Below, piece after piece: positions 1-5,165 of a DNA stretch of 5,587 nucleotides. A program made the translations under genes and the position numbers. Numbering within the stretch: position 1 is the stretch's first letter; each line of letters opens with the position of its first letter. The notes under the pieces were generated by a model, which saw only the letters and a list, made by a program, of their open reading frames with translations, searched no databases and was not told the DNA's origin. The stretch lies in assembly GCA_964509765.1 (NCBI GenBank), contig CAZDYI010000044.1, positions 1 through 5,587 on the forward strand. The letters run 5' to 3'. The DNA is from CAZDYI01 sp964509765. Lineage in GTDB: Bacteria; Pseudomonadota; Gammaproteobacteria; Tethybacterales; Tethybacteraceae.

Positions 1-1110
1 GTCTGGGGGCTCGCGGTCGTCTACGGGAACACGGTCGCGAACATGCGCGACCGCGGGATCAAGATCGGGTTCCAGTTCCTCACCGAGGTCGCGCCGTTTT
101 CCATACCGCTGAACTTCAACCCGTTCTGGGACTTCGTCCTCGGCGAGTCGATCTACTGGGACGTCTTCGTGATCGGCATCCAGAACACCGTAATCGTCGC
201 CCTGCTCGGGATACCCACCGCAACGGTACTCGGCGCCGTCCTCGGGGTGTCGATGATCTCGCCGAACTGGCTGCTGCGCAAGATCTCGCTGGGCTTCGTC
301 GAGGTCTTCCGCAACACGCCGCTGCTGCTTCAGCTGCTGTTCTGGGGGTTCGCGATCTTCCCGATCATGTTCAACGCCCTGCCGCCGGTGCGCGAGAGCA
401 TCATAGTCGGCGGGATGGTCTTCAACAGCGCCGGCGTCTACCTGCCCGCGCCGGTGATCACGGGGGTCGGCGAGATCGAGATCGCAGCTACCCTCGCCCT
501 GCTTTTCGGCGGGATCTGGGCCGTGCGCCGCTGGGCCAAGAGGCGCCAGGACGAGACCGGCAGGCCGTTTCCGATCGTCTGGTTTTCTATCGGATACGCG
601 CTGCTGCTGCTCGCGCTGTTCGTCCTCGTCGTCGGCGACGAGCTGCGGTTCGAGCATCCCGAGCTCAAGGGCCTCAACTACCGCGGCGGGATGCGCCCGC
701 CCAAGGAGCTGCTCGTGCTGTGGTTCGGGCTCACTGTCTACACCTCGACCTACATCGCCGAGAACGTCCGCGCCGGGATACTGTCTGTGAGCGTCGGGCA
801 GAGCGAGGCCGGCATGGCGCTCGGGATCAACCGGATCCTGCGCATGCGGCTCGTGATCATGCCTCAGGCCCTGCGGGTGATCATCCCGCCGACGATCAGC
901 CAGTTCCTCAACCTCACGAAGAACTCTTCGCTCGCGGTCGCGGTCGGCTACCCGGACATCGTGAGCATCTGGGCCGGGATCGCGCTCAACCAGACCGGCC
1001 AGGCGCTGATCATCATCGGCATGACGGTCATCGTCTACGAGTGCCTCAACGGGCTCACCTCGCTCGTGATCAACCTGTACAACAAGACCGTGCAGATCAA
1101 GGAACGATGA
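1..1110 (+). CDS. aapQ: General L-amino acid ABC transporter permease AapQ (5' truncated by window edge)
   Basis: Inner-membrane permease of the PAAT family, expected to pair with AapM to form the channel of a broad-specificity L-amino acid importer. The frame is open from base 1, so the N-terminus (probably some 70 residues) lies outside the window. The ATG at 43 is internal, because the residues before and after it (NTVANMRDRGIKIGFQFL) match the AapQ region that follows the first membrane segment. Hydrophobic segments are encoded at about 160-250, 310-375, 479-530 and 565-635. The family hallmark EVFRNTPLLLQLLFW is at about 298-345. The cytoplasmic EAA loop that contacts the ATPase (EAGMALG ... 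MPQA) is at about 805-870. The stop at 1108-1110 overlaps the aapM start, implying translational coupling. BztB or YhdX are equivalent names in other bacteria. Family assignment is firm; substrate range is inferred. Confidence 0.95.
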   Translation, partial: VWGLAVVYGNTVANMRDRGIKIGFQFLTEVAPFSIPLNFNPFWDFVLGESIYWDVFVIGIQNTVIVALLGIPTATVLGAVLGVSMISPNWLLRKISLGFVEVFRNTPLLLQLLFWGFAIFPIMFNALPPVRESIIVGGMVFNSAGVYLPAPVITGVGEIEIAATLALLFGGIWAVRRWAKRRQDETGRPFPIVWFSIGYALLLLALFVLVVGDELRFEHPELKGLNYRGGMRPPKELLVLWFGLTVYTSTYIAENVRAGILSVSVGQSEAGMALGINRILRMRLVIMPQALRVIIPPTISQFLNLTKNSSLAVAVGYPDIVSIWAGIALNQTGQALIIIGMTVIVYECLNGLTSLVINLYNKTVQIKER

Positions 1111-2246
1111 GCGCGCCCGGACCCGGAGGCATCCTCGCCAACCCCGCGGTGCGCTGGGCTCACCGCAACCTGTTCAGCAACCCGACCAACACGCTGCTGA
1201 CGGTCATCGCGGCGTACATCCTGTATATCGCCGTCCCGCCGCTCGCGCAGTGGGCGCTGATCGACGCAACGGTGTCGGGCAGGACCGTCGACGGCTGCAA
1301 GGTCGACCGGGACGGACTGCAGGTCGACGGCCCCGGCGCATGCTGGACGTTCATCAAGGTGCGGATGCCGCAGTTTCTGTTCGGCCTGTGGTTCACGCAG
1401 AACCCCGACCAGATCTGGCGGCCGGTGCTCGCGTTCTTCATCGCCGCCGGAACGATCGCGGTGGCCGCGGTACCGTGGCTGCCGACGGCGACCCGGGCGA
1501 AGATCGCCCTGGGGTCGATCTTCGCCTACCCGCTCGTCGCCTTCGCGCTGCTCAACGGCTCGTGGCTCGGGCTGCCCGAGGCCAAGACCGCCGACTGGGG
1601 CGGCCTGACGCTCACCCTGGTGCTCGCGAGCGTCGGGATCTTCGCCGCTCTCCCGATCGGGATCGTTCTCGCGCTCGCGCGCCGCTCGAAGATGCCGATC
1701 GTAAAGTTCTACGCGGTGCTCTGGATAGAGCTGTTCCGCGGGATGCCGCTGATCACGCTGCTGTTCTTCGCGTCGGTCGTCCTGCCGCTGTTCTTCCCGC
1801 TCGAGGCCGACCTCGACAAGGTAGTGCGCGCGATGGTCGCGATAACGATCTTCCAGTCCGCGTACACCGCCGAGGCGATCCGCGGCGGGCTGTCGGCGAT
1901 CCCGCGCGGGCAGTACGAGGCCGCGGACGCGATGGGCCTCGGCTACTGGAAGAGCATGATCTTCATCATCCTGCCGCAGGCGCTGAAGATCTCGATCCCG
2001 ACGATCGTCAACTCGTTCATCCAGCTGTTCAAGGACACCTCGCTCGTTTTGATCATCGGGCTGCTCGACCTGCTCAACACCGTGCAGTTCGCCTCGCGCT
2101 CGCTGGAGTGGAAGGGCTACGACACGGAAGGGTACGTCTTCGCGGCGCTGGTCTACTTCGTCTTCTGCTTCGGCATCTCGCGATACAGCCGCGGGCTGGA
2201 GCGGCGCTTCGACACCGGCACGGGCGGCAAGCTGCAGCGGGAGTGA
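1107..2246 (+). CDS. aapM: General L-amino acid ABC transporter permease AapM
   Basis: Second inner-membrane permease of the amino acid importer, 379 residues, close to the usual AapM length. I chose the ATG at 1107 because it overlaps the aapQ stop as ATGA, has an AAGGA ribosome site at 1099-1103, and gives the N-terminus MSAPGPGGILANPAVRWAHR, which leads into the first membrane segment at about residues 29-50. A loop with two cysteines (CKVDRDG...GACWTF) follows, as in AapM proteins. Further membrane segments lie at about 108-130 and 133-152, and the BPD_transp_1 permease domain begins near residue 160. The ELFRGMPLITLLFF motif sits near residue 210. The EAA loop (EAADAMG at 271-277, LPQA at 289-292) is intact for docking AapP. 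No clear terminator follows; the next gene on the strand is the unrelated XRE/peptidase gene, not aapP. Confidence 0.95.
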   Translation: MSAPGPGGILANPAVRWAHRNLFSNPTNTLLTVIAAYILYIAVPPLAQWALIDATVSGRTVDGCKVDRDGLQVDGPGACWTFIKVRMPQFLFGLWFTQNPDQIWRPVLAFFIAAGTIAVAAVPWLPTATRAKIALGSIFAYPLVAFALLNGSWLGLPEAKTADWGGLTLTLVLASVGIFAALPIGIVLALARRSKMPIVKFYAVLWIELFRGMPLITLLFFASVVLPLFFPLEADLDKVVRAMVAITIFQSAYTAEAIRGGLSAIPRGQYEAADAMGLGYWKSMIFIILPQALKISIPTIVNSFIQLFKDTSLVLIIGLLDLLNTVQFASRSLEWKGYDTEGYVFAALVYFVFCFGISRYSRGLERRFDTGTGGKLQRE

Positions 2247-2397
2247 GGCCGGAAGTAGCCTGCCATGCTGACGTCCGCAGCGGAACAGAGCAGCGGAAAG
2301 GCCGCGATCTCAGGCGCCGCCGTCGAGCGCGACCCCAAGGACGGAAGACTTCCTGGATGCCCGAGCACGACTGAACCGGGCGGCATTCTGTCGGCAG

Positions 2398-2410
2398 TCT
2401 GATTATCAGA
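2398..2410. promoter_or_regulatory. Perfect 13-base palindrome, candidate operator 1
   Basis: TCTGAT-T-ATCAGA is a perfect inverted repeat with 6-base arms and a one-base centre. It overlaps the -35/spacer region of the promoter driving the XRE gene. Placement and size fit a dimeric XRE-type repressor site used for autoregulation. Binding is inferred, not shown. Confidence 0.5.
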
Positions 2411-2416
2411 AAGATG

Positions 2417-2425
2417 TGGTAAAAT
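2417..2425 (+). promoter_or_regulatory. Extended -10 promoter for the XRE/PIN module
   Basis: TGGTAAAAT is an extended -10 (TG, one base, then TAAAAT at 2420-2425), in an AT-rich patch unlike the surrounding GC-rich spacer. No good -35 lies 17 bases upstream (GTCTGA at 2397-2402), which is tolerable for an extended -10. A start near 2431-2433 would leave a leader of only about 20 bases before the ATG at 2453. Predicted by eye only. Confidence 0.55.
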
Positions 2426-2436
2426 AGTCACTGACT
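2426..2436. promoter_or_regulatory. Perfect 11-base palindrome at the predicted start site, candidate operator 2
   Basis: AGTCA-C-TGACT is a perfect inverted repeat with 5-base arms, beginning one base after the -10 hexamer and covering the predicted transcription start. Its arms differ from those of the upstream palindrome, so the two need not bind the same protein. Its centre lies 27 bases from that of the first palindrome (2404 to 2431). Confidence 0.4.
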
Positions 2437-2452
2437 GTTCGAATTACACACA

Positions 2453-3706
2453 ATGAAGGCCAGGGTCAGCGTCATCAACGACAGCCAGGAGCTCGGCAAG
2501 CGCCTGCGAAAGGCGCGCGAATCCCGCGGCTTCACCCAGGAGAAGGCCGCAGGCGAGATCGGGGTGCCGCGCACCGCCATCAGCCACATCGAACACGGGA
2601 CCCGGTCGATCTCGGTCGTGGAGCTGACCAAGCTCGCCCAGCTGTACCTGCGCCCCACCCTGGACTTCCTGCGCGAGGACGCGCCCTCGTCGGACGACCC
2701 GCTGGCGGTGCTGCTCAGGCTCGTTCCGGAGCTGGGCGACAAGCCCAGTCTTCGCGAGCAGGCCGGGCGGTTCCTGAACATCTGCCGCATGGGCGCCGGC
2801 ATACTGCAGCTGATGGACTGCAGCCCCCTGTCCCGTCCTCCTGTCTACGAAGCGGACGTGCCGCGCAGGAAGGTTGACGCCATCGGACAGGGGGAGGAAT
2901 TCGCCCAGGAGGAAAGGGCCCGCCTCAAGCTCGGAATGAGTCCGATCCCAAGCGTCCACCGGATGCTTTTCCAGCAAGGAATCTGGGCATCCGACCTCAA
3001 GATGCCCGGTTCGGTTTCCGGAATTTACTACCCGCATGAGGCGTTTGGCCTCGCAGTCGCCGTCAACTCCGCCCTCGACGGTATCGGAAAGCGTTTCGTC
3101 ATGGCAGAGCACTACGCACATGCGCTGCTGGACAGGAACGACGGACTCAGGGTTTCCCGCGCAGGCGCCTCAAGCGACCTGGTTGAGCTGCGCGCGAGGT
3201 CGTTCGCCTCTGCTTTCCTGATGCCCAAGGATGCAGTGGCTAACGCGCTCGCAAAGTCCTGCTCTGACAGGCTGGGGAACGGGTCCGGCTCGCTGTTCGA
3301 GTCCATCGAAGAAGGCAATGGCTCAGCCAGGATCAGGGCAACAGCAGGCAACAGCAGGCTGACCTACATCGACGTTGCATTGCTTGGGCATCAGTTCGGA
3401 GTGAGCTACGGTTCTGCGCTGCTGAGAATTGCCAACATGGGCATGGTTTCAAGCAAGCAATTGGACCACCTGATCTCGCTGGAGCAGAGCGGCACGGAGT
3501 TCATCGGTCTTCTCGGCGTCGGAAGAAGCAAGGCACCAAAGGAACAAAGCATCGACCGAGAGTTCTGCTTCCATGTCCTCAACCTCGGCTTTGAGGCATA
3601 CATACAGGAATGGATTTCCAGGGGTCGGCTGCTTGAGTACGGCACGACTCTCGGCTTCGATTACATGTCAGTCATGGTATTGGCAAATGCATCCCAGCAG
3701 CACTAA
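2453..3706 (+). CDS. XRE helix-turn-helix / ImmA-IrrE-like peptidase-fold protein with altered zinc motif
   Basis: A 417-residue two-domain protein. Residues 12-65 form an XRE-type helix-turn-helix (LGKRLRKARESRGFTQEKAA, then GVPRTAISHIEHGTRSIS), a DNA-binding module typical of repressors and antitoxins. From about residue 176 the sequence follows the ImmA/IrrE (COG2856) pattern: GIWASDLKMPGSVSGIYY, then KRFVMAEHYAHALLDR at 213-228 and DLVELRARSFASAFLMP at 242-258. The family's HExxH zinc site is expected at 219-223 but reads E219-H220-Y-A-H223. The first zinc His and the catalytic Glu are therefore exchanged, while the downstream Glu (E245) remains. Proteolysis may be lost or altered. Residues near 367-380 (ALLGHQFGVSYGSALLRI) match the family's C-terminal helical part. 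The ATG at 2453 has no Shine-Dalgarno sequence, and the codon three places upstream of the nearest alternative (TGA at 2432) closes the frame. GC content drops from about 65% at the DNA-binding end to about 50% near the C-terminus. Likely role: autoregulating repressor/antitoxin for the following PIN gene. Confidence 0.87.
   Translation: MKARVSVINDSQELGKRLRKARESRGFTQEKAAGEIGVPRTAISHIEHGTRSISVVELTKLAQLYLRPTLDFLREDAPSSDDPLAVLLRLVPELGDKPSLREQAGRFLNICRMGAGILQLMDCSPLSRPPVYEADVPRRKVDAIGQGEEFAQEERARLKLGMSPIPSVHRMLFQQGIWASDLKMPGSVSGIYYPHEAFGLAVAVNSALDGIGKRFVMAEHYAHALLDRNDGLRVSRAGASSDLVELRARSFASAFLMPKDAVANALAKSCSDRLGNGSGSLFESIEEGNGSARIRATAGNSRLTYIDVALLGHQFGVSYGSALLRIANMGMVSSKQLDHLISLEQSGTEFIGLLGVGRSKAPKEQSIDREFCFHVLNLGFEAYIQEWISRGRLLEYGTTLGFDYMSVMVLANASQQH
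3337..3358 (+). repeat. Tandem 10-base repeat inside the XRE/peptidase gene
   Basis: The unit GGCAACAGCA occurs twice (3337-3346 and 3347-3356) followed by GG. It encodes part of the variable loop ATAGNSR just before the conserved GHQFGVSYGSALLRI stretch. Because 10 is not a multiple of 3, gain or loss of one unit would shift the frame of the last third of the protein. With only two copies, this is at most a weak mutational hotspot. Confidence 0.6.
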
Positions 3707-4213
3707 CCCATTCCCGCATTCGTCAGCCAGCATGCAGTTCTGGACACTTCTGTCCTGCTGAACTTCATCCTGATCAACAGGCTTGACCTTCTCGGGAAGC
3801 TTCCCATTACCTTCCATGTTCCCCTACAGGTGATCGAGGAGGTCAAGCACAGTCAACAGCAGGAGATGCTTGTCAAGGCAGTTTCCCGGGGAAACCTGGA
3901 GAGGACCGCTGTGGCAGGCCCCGAGGAACAAGACCTCTTCGACCTATTGGCGATGTCAATCGGCACAGGCGAAAGCTCCGCGATCGCCATTGCTTCCCTA
4001 AGGAAGATCATCCTTGCCATTGACGACAAGCCCGCTGCCAGGCGCGCTAGGGAAGCCGGGGTTGAGACTGTGCTTACCACAAAGGACCTGATGATCCGCT
4101 TGGTCGCAGAAGACGTCATCACGCTTCAGGAAGCGAGGGACATCGCAGACCTTTGGAGCAGAGAATACAAGTTCCGCTTGCCGGAGAACGCCTTTTCCGG
4201 CTTGGAACGATGA
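3707..4213 (+). CDS. PIN-like nuclease domain protein (DUF3368 type), no conventional start codon
   Basis: The stretch from about 3734 encodes a full-length PIN-like domain (about 155 residues, typical for DUF3368 toxins). It starts AVLDTSVLLNF with the first metal-binding Asp at 3743-3745. VIEEV follows at 3830-3844, then GTGESSAIAIA with its Glu at 3971-3973, then AIDDKPAARRAREAG with Asp at 4022-4027. All expected acidic positions for Mg-dependent RNA cleavage are present. The odd part is the start. Reading back in frame there is no ATG, GTG or TTG between the domain and the TAA of the preceding gene (3704-3706), which lies in the same frame. The GTG at 3830 would remove the first strand and Asp. 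ATGs at 3687 and 3732 are suitably placed but lie in a different frame that stops at 3761, so one missing base would explain the break. The interval given is the open frame, not a proven protein. Likely role: toxin or nuclease partner of the XRE/peptidase protein. It could be a decayed gene, a frameshifted or readthrough product, or a sequencing error. Confidence 0.72.
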   Translation, partial: PIPAFVSQHAVLDTSVLLNFILINRLDLLGKLPITFHVPLQVIEEVKHSQQQEMLVKAVSRGNLERTAVAGPEEQDLFDLLAMSIGTGESSAIAIASLRKIILAIDDKPAARRAREAGVETVLTTKDLMIRLVAEDVITLQEARDIADLWSREYKFRLPENAFSGLER

Positions 4214-4249
4214 CGTTCCTGCACAATCAGGCATGCTGCCCTGCCAGAA

Positions 4250-4278
4250 TTCCTGCACCCCGGCTCCGCTAGAATACT
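4250..4278 (+). promoter_or_regulatory. Possible promoter for aapP
   Basis: TTCCTG (4250-4255) and AATACT (4273-4278) are separated by 17 bases. An overlapping TAGAAT hexamer lies at 4270-4275 but with poor -35 spacing. A promoter is expected here because the XRE/PIN module separates aapP from aapQM. The match to consensus is modest, and readthrough from the module remains possible. Confidence 0.35.
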
Positions 4279-4310
4279 GACGCTGAGGCATCCAAGCACG
4301 TGAGGGACTG

Positions 4311-5117
4311 ATGGGCGAGACAAATGTTGTGGAAAAGGCCGAAGGCCAGGCGCAGACGTCCTCGGCTGCCGAGCCTATCATCAATATTACAAAGCTCAAC
4401 AAGTGGTACGACAGCCACCACGTGCTCCAGGACGTGGACCTCACCGTCATGCCGCAGGAGAAGATCGTCCTGTGCGGCCCGTCCGGCTCGGGCAAGTCGA
4501 CCCTGATCCGCTGCATCAACCGCCTCGAGGAGCACCAGTCCGGGACGATCGTCGTTGACGGAACCGAGCTCACCGCCGACCTCAAGAGCATCGACGAGGT
4601 CCGCCGCGACGTAGGGATGGTCTTCCAGCACTTCAACCTGTTCCCGCACCTGAGCATCCTCGACAACCTCACGCTCGCGCCGATCTGGGTCAAGGGCGTG
4701 CCCAAGGCCGAGGCGGTCGAGACCGCGATGCACTACCTCGAGCGCGTCAGGATACCCGAGCAGGCAAGCAAGTTCCCCGGCCAGCTCTCCGGCGGGCAGC
4801 AGCAGCGAGTCGCGATCGCGCGGTCGCTGTGCATGAGCCCGAAGATCATGCTGTTCGACGAGCCGACCTCGGCGCTCGACCCCGAGATGATCCACGAGGT
4901 GCTCGACGTGATGGTCGAGCTCGCCAACGAGGGAATGACGATGGTGGTCGTCACGCACGAGATGGGGTTCGCGAGCCAGGTCGCGGACTGCGTGTGCTTC
5001 ATGGACGCGGGCCACATAGTAGAGCGCAGCGAGCCCGGCAGGGTCGACGAGTTCTTCGAGAGCCCGAAGGAGGAGCGCACCCGGAAGTTCTTCGGCCAGA
5101 TCCTGCACCACGTCTAG
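4311..5117 (+). CDS. aapP: General L-amino acid ABC transporter ATP-binding protein AapP
   Basis: Cytoplasmic ATPase that powers the amino acid importer, 268 residues, normal for PAAT ATPases. All nucleotide-binding elements are intact: Walker A GPSGSGKST at 56-64, Q-loop Gln106 in VFQHFN, signature LSGGQQQR at 159-166, Walker B IMLFDE at 179-184, D-loop SALD at 187-190 and switch His216 in VVVTHEMGFA. The C-terminal FFESPKEERTRKFFGQIL is typical of the amino acid subgroup (GlnQ/HisP-like). The ATG at 4311 is preceded by TGAGGG at 4301-4306, a usable ribosome site. The first 20 or so residues are an acidic, Ala/Ser-rich extension before the domain proper. The gene would normally follow aapM directly; here it is displaced by about 2.06 kb. 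High GC and codon use match aapQM, not the inserted module. Confidence 0.96.
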   Translation: MGETNVVEKAEGQAQTSSAAEPIINITKLNKWYDSHHVLQDVDLTVMPQEKIVLCGPSGSGKSTLIRCINRLEEHQSGTIVVDGTELTADLKSIDEVRRDVGMVFQHFNLFPHLSILDNLTLAPIWVKGVPKAEAVETAMHYLERVRIPEQASKFPGQLSGGQQQRVAIARSLCMSPKIMLFDEPTSALDPEMIHEVLDVMVELANEGMTMVVVTHEMGFASQVADCVCFMDAGHIVERSEPGRVDEFFESPKEERTRKFFGQILHHV

Positions 5118-5131
5118 AATCCGCAGCCGCA

Positions 5132-5152
5132 GGCCGCCCCTTGGGGGCTGCC
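5132..5152 (+). other. Intercistronic stem-loop between aapP and aapJ
   Basis: GGC-C-GCCCC, loop TTG, GGGGC-T-GCC folds into eight G-C pairs with one C/T mismatch. It lies 15 bases after the aapP stop and 13 bases before the aapJ start. No T-run follows, so it is not a standard intrinsic terminator. Such structures between ATPase and binding-protein genes can set mRNA stability or partial termination, which would allow different protein levels. That role is inferred. Confidence 0.4.
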
Positions 5153-5165
5153 CGGCAACCTCTCG

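Noticed and set aside
1250..2374. Long plus-strand open frame overlapping aapM in another frame
   Set aside because: The product is Arg/Ala/Asp-rich low-complexity sequence without motifs, while the aapM frame gives an intact permease. It is a shadow frame.
2265..2402. 45-codon open frame in the aapM-XRE spacer (starts MLTSAAEQSSGK)
   Set aside because: It has a loosely placed GGAAG upstream, but the product is low-complexity, has no recognised relatives and no hydrophobic or structural signature. Its stop runs into the palindrome. Chance is a sufficient explanation in GC-rich DNA.
3573..3761. Open frame over the junction of the XRE and PIN genes, ending MQFWTLLSC
   Set aside because: Most of it is the shadow of the XRE gene. 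Only its last ATGs (3687, 3732) matter, as possible original starts of the PIN gene, and this is reported as a finding.
2264..4238. Shared CATGCTG at 2264-2270 and 4232-4238 as a target-site duplication around the module
   Set aside because: Seven bases in two roughly 100-200 base spacers can match by chance, and no transposase, inverted terminal repeats or integrase accompany it.
4230..4240. GGCA-TGC-TGCC hairpin after the PIN gene as a terminator
   Set aside because: The stem is only four pairs and no T-run follows, so it does not support an intrinsic terminator.
5115..5120. TAGAAT at the aapP stop codon as a -10 for aapJ
   Set aside because: The hexamer matches the one upstream of aapP, but no reasonable -35 sits 16-18 bases upstream and the 48-base gap fits cotranscription with aapP.
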